Assembly (NCBI RefSeq): GCF_000227135.1
Contig: NC_018253.1
Coordinates: 158,313 to 222,312 of the forward strand
Direction of reading: 5' to 3'
DNA: 64,000 nucleotides
From: Leishmania donovani
Lineage: Eukaryota; Euglenozoa; Kinetoplastea; Trypanosomatida; Trypanosomatidae
Part shown: positions 10,005 through 19,700 of the stretch, piece by piece
How positions within the stretch are numbered: position 1 is the stretch's first letter
How the letters are laid out: every line of letters begins with the position of its first letter
The notes under the pieces: generated by a model
What the model was told of the DNA's origin: nothing
Seen by the model: only the letters and a program-made list of their open reading frames with translations
The model's database searches: none
Position numbers and translations under genes: made by a program

Positions 10005-10307
10005 TCAGCTTGACAGCACGCCAAGCAGCACGCTCTCATCGTACAGGAAGAGCTCCTCCCCTTCCACCTTCACCGAAGAGCCACCGTACTCCGGCAGCAG
10101 TACCGTGTCGCCCACCTTCACCGTCGGCGTCCAGTCCTTCGACCCAGCCGCCACCGCCACAACGGTGCCCTCGTTGACCTTGGCAGCAACCTGCTCAGGG
10201 ATCAGGATGCCGGCCTTCGTCTGCTTCGCCGGCTGCACGCGCTTCACCAGCACGCGCTGGCCCAGCGGCTGCAGCTTCTTCAGGGCGGGGATGGTGAAGC
10301 GGAACAT
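10005..10307 (-). CDS. HSP10: 10 kDa heat shock protein (chaperonin 10), copy 1
   Basis: This encodes the full-length 100-residue co-chaperonin, typical for the family, from the ATG at 10307. Cpn10 forms a heptameric lid on the HSP60 ring in the mitochondrial matrix and triggers release of the folding substrate. Visible marks are the N-terminal strand with PLGQRVLVKR (residues 14-23), the mobile loop with KQTKAGILIPE (28-38) that docks on HSP60, the LLPEYGG segment (70-76) and the C-terminal DESVLLGVL. It differs from copy 2 by Phe instead of Leu at residue 2 and by at least one synonymous base. Homology between the copies ends right at the ATG and about 27 bases past the stop, so each copy has its own UTRs. 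There is no long presequence; cpn10 proteins usually carry an uncleaved targeting signal at the N-terminus. Confidence 0.97.
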   Translation of the reverse strand: MFRFTIPALKKLQPLGQRVLVKRVQPAKQTKAGILIPEQVAAKVNEGTVVAVAAGSKDWTPTVKVGDTVLLPEYGGSSVKVEGEELFLYDESVLLGVLSS

Positions 10308-10814
10308 TAGGTGAGCGGGGTCGAAACAGGAAGAAGCAAAGGGAGGAAAATATGTAAGTGAGGTCGCACCTGATGAATAGAGGGAGACGCGTACGTGTGT
10401 GTATACCTGAGAGCTGTGAAGACGTGGAAGGTAATCCTGTGTCGCAGTGGAACAGACAAGAGCGGCACGTTTGGGAGAGATAGAGGAACGGTGGTGGGGG
10501 AGGACAGTGAAGAGGAGAAAGCTGAGCAGTGGAGGCGATGCACATCACCTGACGCACACACACAGAGCGAGCGCACCGCAGCCGCACGCACATGTCAGAG
10601 GAGAAAACGACGTCACTCACTGAAGGTACCACAGCGCCGGATAGATGCAGAGCCCGAATACCGTGAGATGCCAACGGAGGGGGAGTGAGGATGCCGTTGC
10701 CCCATCGGCATCACACAGCGACCGCTCTCTCGACATACTCGCATGGGCAACAGAGTCATCCAATACAACAAAATTTCTCACACCGCCTGTTCTCTGCCAC
10801 GCAACATCCACTTA

Positions 10815-11658
10815 GCTCCGCTCTGCCCCCGGCCCGTCACAGGCCCACCTCCCGTCGTGCGAAGCAGCCGCGCACACAAGCCAGCACGGCAACGCGCCGA
10901 CACCATCATCTGAGAGCAGGGCCCGCGCACCAAACGCTACCCACACCCGCCTCGCAGGCGCCCGCATTGTGCCGGTTGGCGACTGGTGCGTCCCCCTCGC
11001 GGTGGTGCAGGCCCCAACACACCCACACACACACACACACGCACACATGCCAGTGGGCAGTGTGAGGGTCGGCTGTGATGCGCTCGAGTCACGCTGGCAC
11101 GCCGCCCGTCACATGGATGGCACAACCGAGCTCACGGTCGCAGGTCGCCCCGACGCAGCGCCGCCCANNNNNNNNNNNNNNNNNNNNNNNNNNNNNNNNN
11201 NNNNNNNNNNNNNNNNNNNNNNNNNNNNNNNNNNNNNNNNNNNNNNNNNNNNNNNNNNNNNNNNNNGGCGCCCGCATTGTGCCGGTTGGCGACTGGTGCG
11301 TCCCCCTCGCGGTGGTGCAGGCCCCAACACACCCACACACACACACACACGCACACATGCCAGTGGGCAGTGTGAGGGTCGGCTGTGATGCGCTCGAGTC
11401 ACGCTGGCACGCCGCCCGTCACATGGATGGCACAACCGAGCTCACGGTCGCAGGTCGCCCCGACGCAGCGCCGCCCAGGACCTGTCCACAGACATCAGCA
11501 GCCATGCATCGCTCTAGCTTCGCTACGTCGTAGGCGCTTGAGTCTGCCGCCACCAGAAGCGGTTCGGCATTTTTGGCAGGGGGATAGAGGAGGGAGGGGT
11601 GGAGTCTGATCGGCTCCCTCCCGCGCAGAGGGGGGGGAGGGTGCAATGGACCCTGTTG
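10815..11658 (-). mobile_element. SIDER-like short retroposon, copy 1 (expanded by an assembly overlap)
   Basis: After removing the duplicated overlap around the N-gap (310 bases), this element is about 534 bp long and matches 52569-53101 almost base for base, in the same orientation. Its size, position downstream of a coding region, and presence in more than one spacer fit the short interspersed degenerate retroposons (SIDERs) that occur in Leishmania 3' UTRs and can destabilise mRNAs. It would lie in the 3' UTR of the thioesterase-like gene. The family name is my recognition from size, context and partial memory of the sequence, not a database match. The minus orientation is inferred from the host genes. 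Confidence 0.6.
11168..11266. other. Assembly gap of 99 N with exact 211 bp flanking duplication
   Basis: Bases 10957-11167, ending at the left gap edge, are identical to 11267-11477, starting at the right gap edge. A repeat that begins and ends exactly at the gap borders is the signature of two overlapping contigs placed end to end. Confidence 0.95.
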
Positions 11659-12082
11659 ATTATGACGCACGAAGCGGTGGGGTCTCCTGTCACCAGGGAA
11701 GCAAGTACACAAGCAGACGCAAAAAGACACGAAGTCCCTAAAGAGGAAAGCGTAAAGGCGGACACGGGCAATACGCGCCACGCGCTTCACCGGAAGTGCC
11801 GGTCTGTGCTGCGCTCAGCGTTGCACATCTCCATCCCCCTTCCTGCCTCTCTCCTAGTCTCCACCACCGTCCGCCTCCATCTCGTCTGCAGTCCTCCTAC
11901 GTTGCCCCCCCCCCCACACACACACACACACCACACACCCAATTCTCGCGGCATATACCCTCGAGCGCAGAGGGAGAAGCGCAGGGGAAAGGGAGAGTAG
12001 AGTATGATGGGGTGCAGCGGAGGAGCAAGCCACGGGTACTGGAAGGGTAGTCTTGTAAGAGAACGGAAAGAAGACGTATTAG

Positions 12083-13327
12083 TTAATGCAGGAAGCAGGT
12101 GGCAGCAGTCATCACACCCACCGTGGCAATGAAGCGATCCTTCGAGGAAGCATCGTCCAAGCTTGGCACTCCGACCGTGAAGAAGCCAATGCCCATCATG
12201 TCCACCGCAGGCGTGTCGGCTGCGTCACTACCTGGAATCACCGCAGTTGTGGTAGCAGCAGCATCCCCGCCGCCTGCAGAAGTGCCAACACAGGAGAACT
12301 GTGCCTTGGCACGTGCCGGGTCTACAGGGAAGAGAAATACTTCCGTGGCGACGCAGCTCACCGGGATCTCGCGGACGTAGTCGATGCGGAACTTGCGCAG
12401 CAGTATGTCGGCGCGGTTTGGCGGCACGCCGGGGCGCAGGAGACGCGAGTAGGCACATCGCGCATCCGCCGTAGCGCCGCGGAAGGCGTCGATCACGAGC
12501 AGCTTCGTCACGAGCTGGTTCACGTGCAGGTTGAAATCGATATCGGTCTCGCGCAGCATGAAGTGGCGCCGATGAAGCAGCCAGAGGGGTGCCGCGGTGC
12601 ACACATGAGGCAGAGAGACGAGAAACGCGTCCGGTGGAGGAGCGGACAGCGGAGAGTACGCGGCGATCTCCATGGAAGCGATGGCGGACGCGTTCGCGAA
12701 CCACCCGCTCTGCAGCAGGAGGTCACTCACCGAGAGTCGCTGAACCCGTGCGACGTCAGATGAGGGCATTTTCGGCGCACTCTTTTCGATGACGGAGCGC
12801 AACTGCGACCGCTTATCAGCAGGCAGCGCCGTCGGTGTGCGCTGCTGCTTCGACACCCACACTGCTGTCACCTTGAAGCTGCCGACGAAGCCGCGCGCTG
12901 CCTCGCCCTGCTCGTCCAAGTAGGTGTAAAGTTGGCCGTACACGCTGTAGGAGCTGTTGCCGACGTGGACGAGGTAGAAGTGGGCCTCAGCGGACAACTT
13001 CGACAGCCTTGGCGGCAACTCGAAGTCGGGGTACGGGTTATCGAGGATCTCCTCGACGCCGGCGAAGAAGAACGTGTTGTCCGAACCTGTGTAGGCATGG
13101 CTCCCCTGTTCCACCGGCGGACGTGCCTTGTTGCCCTGGGCGCACGGCGTGGCGAGCGCCATCTCGTCGGGCGTTTGCAGCCACCCGTGCTCCCGTGCAA
13201 AACGGAAGCAATAGTTGCCCAGACGGTTTAAGGTGGACACATCAATCTGCATGTGCTGCACCGGCACAAACGGTGCGACAGGAATGCCCCACACCACCGC
13301 CGACCCGTCCGCTTCCTCACGATACAT
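12083..13327 (-). CDS. Double-hotdog thioesterase-like protein
   Basis: This encodes 414 residues from the ATG at 13327 (MYREEADGSAVV). The open frame goes 22 codons further, but its first codon is GTG. Two hotdog-type modules are visible. In the first, residues about 113-160 have the strand pattern HVGNSSYSVYGQLY followed by a V-x-V strand. In the second, residues about 258-335 hold RETDIDFNLHVNQL, matching the DxxxNxHVNN block of acyl-ACP/4-hydroxybenzoyl-CoA thioesterase families, then RIDYVREIPV. The second Asn of the HVNN signature is Gln here. Such proteins hydrolyse acyl-CoA or acyl-ACP thioesters, but the substrate cannot be told from sequence. The C-terminal 80 residues are Ala/Thr-rich and unassigned. 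It sits between the two HSP10 genes. Confidence 0.72.
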   Translation of the reverse strand: MYREEADGSAVVWGIPVAPFVPVQHMQIDVSTLNRLGNYCFRFAREHGWLQTPDEMALATPCAQGNKARPPVEQGSHAYTGSDNTFFFAGVEEILDNPYPDFELPPRLSKLSAEAHFYLVHVGNSSYSVYGQLYTYLDEQGEAARGFVGSFKVTAVWVSKQQRTPTALPADKRSQLRSVIEKSAPKMPSSDVARVQRLSVSDLLLQSGWFANASAIASMEIAAYSPLSAPPPDAFLVSLPHVCTAAPLWLLHRRHFMLRETDIDFNLHVNQLVTKLLVIDAFRGATADARCAYSRLLRPGVPPNRADILLRKFRIDYVREIPVSCVATEVFLFPVDPARAKAQFSCVGTSAGGGDAAATTTAVIPGSDAADTPAVDMMGIGFFTVGVPSLDDASSKDRFIATVGVMTAATCFLH

Positions 13328-15464
13328 GACACGGGAGGGTGCACTGGAATGGATGCGCGATGTAAGTGTGGGCAAAGGAAGAGGGCCAGCCACCGAAGAG
13401 CGCGCGAGTGGGAGTTCTGTGATGCGCGAGTGCGGATATGCGCATATGGGGATGTAAAGTGAAGTGTAGGATGCGTGTGAGGAGCGAGTAAGCAGTGGGA
13501 CAGAGGGAGGGGTACTTCAAAAGACAGAAAGGATCTCGCAACAGGCACAGGAGGGTTAACGCGATACACACACTCGCACTAGAAGCAGGAGGCAACATCC
13601 ACGTCGTGACGAGTGCATGTTTATGGAGGTGATGTCGGCAGACTCCGGCGACGCATCGAGCAGGAACGGGGAGGGAGGGGGGACACCTGTGTGCGCAAGA
13701 GGGAGAGGCAAAGCGCCGCAAGTGAGGTTGTGAGGTGCCCGCTTGTGAGTCGCGCCCGCCACCGCCACTGCCATGACGACCACACTCGCCACGCGCGCAC
13801 TTTTTACGGCACGGAAGTGGGCACGCTGTCAGGAGACCACACAATGACGTTGATTCCGCGCATCGACCTTGTTGGCTTTACTGCTATTACCGTTTGTGCG
13901 TTGCTTGCTTCCTTGCCACCAAAGAGAGCGTGGATGCTGTTTCTCCGCATCGGCCCTCCTTCCTTCCTTCCTTCCTTGGGCGTTCGAAGCGCAGCTCCGC
14001 TGCTGTTGTCGCTGGTACCGCCACTTCAGCTCTCTCACGTCATCTCCGCCGTATTACCCCCATGCCATGCGTACAGCCCCCATCCCTCACTCTCGCCTCC
14101 GCCGCAGCCACCACCCCTCCTGCGAGCACGAAGGCACACACGGAGGAACGGCAGGCAAGACTAGCATGGACAGAAGGTGGGCTAGGGAGGGAAGGAGGAT
14201 GGAGGGGTGCAGATACGGAGAGAGAGGAGAGGAGCGTGAAGGAGGTGAATCAGCAGTGGGGTGGAGATGATGCAATCGGCGTCCCAAAAAAAAAAAAAAC
14301 ACGAAACGAAAACAGCACGAAACGTGCAAGGGGTGCGGGGAGGAGGGGAGGGAGACGACGGATAATAGTGCGCGGGGCAGTCGCTGACAACATACGAAAA
14401 AAAAAAATTGTAAAGTCTCTGTGTGGGTGTGTGGGGGGGGGGGTGTCTGCCTCCCTCAGTGCGTCTCTCTGTCTGTGTGACGTGGAAGCTCACTGAGAGC
14501 ACAAAGAGGGATGCGAACGAGAGAGGAAAAAAAAACAACAGAGCGAGCGAGGGAGCAACAGAAGGACGAGCAGACGGAGCCGCAGCAACGAAATGGGAGA
14601 GGGGCAGAGATGTCGGGAGAGACAGAGGGAGAGGGGCTCCCTGCCGCACTCGGAGCTGCAGCGGATAGGCGCGACCTATCGCTCAGGGAGTGGGTGGGGG
14701 GCGGAAACGCTCATCCTTGTTCGGATAATCTTCTGATGTCAGTCGTCACTTTCAAGTGGCCGTTGCGAGGTGACGAGAGCCGCTGCTCAATCTCGCAGAC
14801 ATCAATTTCCGCACCACCACCAACCCTACCCCTCCTCCCATGATACGATCACTGCACACGCTACCTTTCAATGGTTCTCCTTGAGCAATCTCTGTGCACC
14901 GCTCCAGGTGAGGTGCAGCGCACACTCAGGCTCTACCACAGCGCGCCAGCGAGAAGGAGAGCAAAGTCGCACTCGAAGCTGCGGTCTGGAGTGGACGCAA
15001 GGCAGCCAATGAAGCAGAGTTCTGACAAGAAAGAGTGGGGGAACGCAGATGGCGTGTATGTGCGTGCGCATGCCGTGTGCCAAGCAGCCGCCCAGTTCGA
15101 CCTCGGACGCGTCCTCGGCGTGAGCCACTGGGACCAGCGGACGCGAACAACGAGGTCGAAAAGGTAGGCAACCAAGAAGGTTGGCGCAAGGGATGATCAG
15201 CAGATGCATCGCAATTAGGCTACCGCAAAAAAAAAACGAGGGAGAAGAAGGGAGCTGAATCGACGGGGGAGAGCGAGAGGGATGTCATCAGTGCAATGCG
15301 CACCTTCTTCCCCCTTCCCTTCCGTGTCGCCTCCAGCCATCTCATCCTTCACCTCCCCTCCCCACAACTCTCTCGCCGGCTGGGCGAGCTCTCTCGCTGT
15401 CTCTGATTCGCTAGCTCATCCTCAGCGCCTCGTCCGCCGTGTCGGTCTCTTCTCCACCCGTTTC
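13328..15464. other. Intergenic spacer between HSP10 copy 2 and thioesterase-like gene
   Basis: The 2.1 kb stretch contains a (CCTT)n run near 13958-13977, A runs at 14286-14298 and 14397-14407, a G run near 14431-14441 and another A run at about 15227-15236. Frames on the + strand have low-complexity composition. I see no gene. Confidence 0.6.
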
Positions 15465-15767
15465 TCAGCTTGACAGCACGCCAAGCAGCACGCTCTCATC
15501 GTACAGGAAGAGCTCCTCCCCTTCCACCTTCACCGAAGAGCCACCGTACTCCGGCAGCAGTACCGTGTCGCCCACCTTCACCGTCGGCGTCCAGTCCTTC
15601 GACCCAGCCGCCACCGCCACAACGGTGCCCTCGTTGACCTTGGCAGCCACCTGCTCAGGGATCAGGATGCCGGCCTTCGTCTGCTTCGCCGGCTGCACGC
15701 GCTTCACCAGCACGCGCTGGCCCAGCGGCTGCAGCTTCTTCAGGGCGGGGATGGTGAAGCGGAGCAT
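15465..15767 (-). CDS. HSP10: 10 kDa heat shock protein (chaperonin 10), copy 2
   Basis: This is the second complete 100-residue HSP60 co-chaperonin, from the ATG at 15767, with the same mobile loop and LLPEYGG segment as copy 1. Residue 2 is Leu rather than Phe. The coding sequences are nearly identical, but the sequence upstream of the ATG and beyond about 27 bases after the stop is unrelated. That pattern points to an old duplication whose coding parts are kept alike by gene conversion or strong selection, while the UTRs are free to give different expression. A predicted acceptor lies 30 bases upstream. Confidence 0.97.
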   Translation of the reverse strand: MLRFTIPALKKLQPLGQRVLVKRVQPAKQTKAGILIPEQVAAKVNEGTVVAVAAGSKDWTPTVKVGDTVLLPEYGGSSVKVEGEELFLYDESVLLGVLSS

Positions 15768-15797
15768 GCTGTGGAGAAAAAGTTGTAAAGGTTTAGG

Positions 15798-15833
15798 CTT
15801 ATGTGCGACGAGGGAGAGAGAGAGAAAGATAGT
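15798..15833 (-). promoter_or_regulatory. Predicted trans-splice acceptor of HSP10 copy 2
   Basis: The sense strand has a CT-repeat tract (about 15811-15830), and the first following AG is at 15798-15799, giving a short 5' UTR of about 30 bases. HSP10 copy 1 has a pyrimidine tract at about 10326-10353 but no AG between it and its ATG, so the two genes differ in their splice layout. Confidence 0.4.
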
Positions 15834-15907
15834 GGTGGTTGCGGCGCAGCGGTTTATGGGGATGTGTGGGAAAGCGTATGGAGGCTAAAGCTCATGCAAA
15901 GGCCGCG

Positions 15908-15949
15908 TTGTGTGCGTGTGTGCGTGTGTGCGTGTGTGCGTGTGTGCGT
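15908..15949. repeat. GTGTGTGC octamer tandem repeat
   Basis: About five head-to-tail units of the octamer are seen in the spacer upstream of HSP10 copy 2. Confidence 0.85.
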
Positions 15950-16714
15950 CAATCGCGAGGCGAGGCGAGGCGAGACGAGATGGAGGGACGCGTACGCAAA
16001 GATGGTGGGAGCAGAGAAGCAGTTTTGTTGAGGAGAAGGCCGCCCTTCCATCCCCCTTCCGCCTCGGAGAAGCGACGCATCGCTGTGTTTTCTGTTTTCG
16101 TTTTCCTGAGCTCGGAACGGGCTCTCTTAGGCGTTGCCACCATCTCATCATGCCACACCCACAGCACATCGGCGTGTACGTGAGAGGGTGAAAGGAGAAG
16201 GAGCAAGAAGTGGCTGCTGCTGTTTACGTCACCAGGAGTGCAACGGGCGGCCACACAAACAGGGAGAGAAAACGAAGACGGGCCGGCGGGAGAAGGAGAA
16301 CGGCACCGGGGGAGGGCAGTCGCGTGCATGTCGGCGAGTGTGTGGAGCTATACCTACATAAAGCCAAGCACAGGCAAACCCCGAAAAAGACAGAAGGCGC
16401 GTGTGCGAGTGCTTGTGGGTGTCATCGCCATGACGTGCTGTACATGGAAGAGCGTCACCGAAGCGGGTGGAGCGGAGGGCGAACAAGGAAACAAAGAATC
16501 AGCCGAAAACAAGAAAAGAGAAGAGGCAAGGCCCCTCCCCGCGAGAGAGACGCGCTCACACACGCACGCGCTGATAGAGCGGTAGCGGAGAAAGTCCGAC
16601 CTGAGAGTTCACGCGCCGGAGCGGCACAGTCTCCCGAGCCCATGTAGGCGTCAGCTGCGCGGCATTCTCGGTGCATCGATCTGTGTAGGCATGTGCCGGC
16701 CGCCGCCGCCTGGG

Positions 16715-19700
16715 CTACACCACGACTCTTTTCCCTGCCATTTGCCTCTCGATGCTGGGCAGGTACATGTCCTGCGGGCGTGTGTCCTTGCTTTCGTGCA
16801 TGTACTTGAGAAGCGCGAGCTGCACCTTGTACCGAAACGCCTTTGCGTCGGTCAACTCCGCTACGCGGCTAGCTGCGTCGTCCGGCGTCAGTGTTCCAGC
16901 TGCCTGTTGAGCGGCCAGCACACGCTCACGGACAGCCACCACCTCCTCTGCTGTCTGCACGTCACGCTGGAGCTGCGAGAAGAAGCGAGCAAAACGGTCG
17001 GTGAGGAGCGGCTTTAGTGTCGGCAGACGAAGATACGAGATGAGGTCGAACTGCTGGTTGCGGAGCGGCACTGTCAGAACGCCGGCTGGAGTCGTCGTGG
17101 CCCCACTCCCGCCCAGCGCTGCTATGCTGGGGGAGGAGCCGCTGCCCGTGCTGTCGCGCTTGCTGATCGCCTCACTGTAGCGATACTGCAGGTGGAATAG
17201 GGACTCCGGCATCCCAATCAAGGAGCGGTAGTTGTGCACCTCAGGGGTGCCGTTGCCAAAGTACACGACGCCGTCGATTGTACGATACCGAGCGTGGACG
17301 TACAGGGTCATCATCTCACGCGATGACGACGCCGCGGCCACCCTCCCCGCCGACGAGCCTCTCAAAGGTTGCACGTCGTCGAGCGGGACGCTGAGCATGT
17401 CAGTGGAGCTGAACTGGAGCGGAATGCACTCCTTTGCCTCAAAGGCAGCGGAGCCGCGGACGGTGCTCACGTACTGGTAGCCGCATGGAAGACGAACTCG
17501 GCGCGACACGGGCGACGTGTAGGACGGCAGTATCGGGACGCGCTTGCTATGCTCCTGCGTCGCGCCCTCCAACATTGAGGACGGCGCACCAATGACGACT
17601 GAGCTGTCCAGCATCTGGTTGTGCATGACGCTCAGCAAGCTGCTGTTGTCAGCCGATGTGTGGCCCGCCGGGTCCTTCTGCGGGTGATTCGCTGTTGCGG
17701 GGAGCACCTGGAACTCCTTTACGCCAAGCCGAGCAAGCAGCACCCGTGCCACATCTCTGCCGACGTCGCGCGGGTTGAAAGCCTCGAAAGCCTCCGTGGC
17801 GCCGTAGCGGCGAGTGAACATGGCGACCGGTCCAGCGGCAAGCACATCTGGTCGGCTGGTCTCGTACGCGCTGCCCACAATCACACGACCATCAAAGACA
17901 ATCGACCTCTTCGCCAGCGCCGTGAGCACGCTGCGGTCGATTTCTTTCTCCTCCAGGCACACTATCAGCGCGCATGGCAGCTCGACGGCGTCGCCTGCCT
18001 TGCGCTCGTAGGAAAGAGACGCCAAGAGCACGGACGTCAGAGTCTCCTCGTCGAACTCCAAACGCGAGAAGCCGTAGCCGTCCAGCACTGTCACGCCGAG
18101 CGCACGGAGCAGCGCCATCGTCGCCTGGCCGCAGGTAGCATCGGTAAACGGCGTCTGCTCAGTGTTGGGTCGGCACAGCACCAGCCGCTGCGCGGGGAAG
18201 CCCATGGATACCATTGTCGAGAGCGTCGCAATGGCGTCAAGACCGGAGCCGTACACAACGATGTTCGCGATGGACCCGCTCACCGACTGGCTCAGCTCCG
18301 CCAACGTTTGGCGCAGTCGAGCCTCGGAGACCTCGTTCGAGAGCGCGGTTATGCCGCCGCGGGCACCGTGGGCTTCCTGTTGCTGCAGTGCCCGGATCGA
18401 CGGCGGCACAATGTACTGCCGCCCCGTCGCAAGCAGCAGCTGGTCGTACGGCTCGTAAACGCTGTTCTCTAGCTGAACGAACTTCATGGTGGTGTCAATG
18501 TCGATGAGAGTGCCCTGGACGACGCGGATGGTGTTCGCGCCAAAGCTGAGCGACGACGCCTGCTTCATTCCCTCGCCGAGGTGCAGGCGCATGTACTCCC
18601 GCTCCAGCAGCTCCATCCCATCCACCTGCCACTGCCGCATTGGGCGCTGATTCGGGTGCAACGGCATGCCGTCTGTCGACACGACGGTGATGCTCAGGTA
18701 GTCCAGGTAGGGCACGGAGAGGAGTTCGTACAGCATGCAGAGTGCCGTGGCGCTGGCACCAACAATCACGACGCGCGGGTGCACACGCACCCGCTCGTCG
18801 CCGAGGAAGCGGCGCGTCGTAAAGAAGAGAGAGCTCAGCTCCAGGCCAGTGCGCGTCGTCTCCTCCTTGCCAGCAGCGGCGGCGGTGTTCTGCGTCACGG
18901 TCGGCGTCACATCGTTAACCTCAGGGAGTTCGGCAATGTTGCCGGCCGTGCTCATAAACAGATTCAAGTCCCTCCTCTTTCGCTCAGCCGCCACCTCGAC
19001 GACGCGCCGCGGTGGGGCGAAGGTGAAGGAAGCCACGGCGGTCTGGTACAGCTCCGCACTGGTGCTCGTCAGCAGGAGCATCACCTCCGTCTGGGTCTGC
19101 CGGAGTACCTCGCGCAGGAAGAACTTGAGGTGCTGGCGGAACACGGGGCGAATGTAGACGAAGCGGACGACAATTCCAGGCAGCTCCAACGAGCGATAGC
19201 GCAGTGGACCCTCTTCTGCGGAAAGCGAGATGTCGGTGGCTGCGTAGTTGAACCCCTGTGCGGCGTTGAAAGCGAGGAAGCGGTCGAGGTCGTAGTTGGC
19301 ACGGAGCGCGTACATCTCGGCAACCGAAAGAGCCTGCACCGATATCACGCCGACCACCGCAGCGGACGACAATACGCCCGCGGTGCCACCGGCGGAATGC
19401 TCGCCCCATGTGAGCGCGAACACGGAGCGGTTCTGCGTCACTACACCACTCTCACTATCGCCTCCTTGGGACGCCGTTGGCACCGACGCATCTAAGTCGT
19501 CTTGCAGCGCAGCCAGCAGCTCCACGGAGATCCCCGGGAATCCTGGGAGAGCACCGCTGGCGCCGCTTCGGCTCTCCTGATGATGCAGCGCCGCGCGAGC
19601 ACCCGAGCCGGCCGGTCTGCCGTTACGGCTCGCGAACGTCGATGCAGAAGTATTATTGGGCGCCGGAAACTGAGAGAGCACCTTCTTGCGCAGCATGGCG

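Larger units (their letters stand above)
10308..12082. other. Intergenic spacer between thioesterase-like gene and HSP10 copy 1
   Basis: Most of it is the retroposon-like repeat (10815-11658) interrupted by the second assembly gap. The rest is low-complexity with CA runs near 11020-11050 and 11915-11935. No gene is supported. Confidence 0.6.
15768..16714. other. Intergenic spacer between CFAP61 and HSP10 copy 2
   Basis: It includes the HSP10 copy 2 acceptor and an octamer repeat of the type GTGTGTGC at about 15908-15949, directly followed by short (GAGGC)n repeats. No gene is supported. Confidence 0.6.

Noticed and set aside
17621..19495. Two long + strand frames opposite CFAP61 (283 and 304 codons)
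   Set aside because: They are antisense shadows of a well supported gene, with Arg/His-rich translation typical of reversed GC-rich codons.
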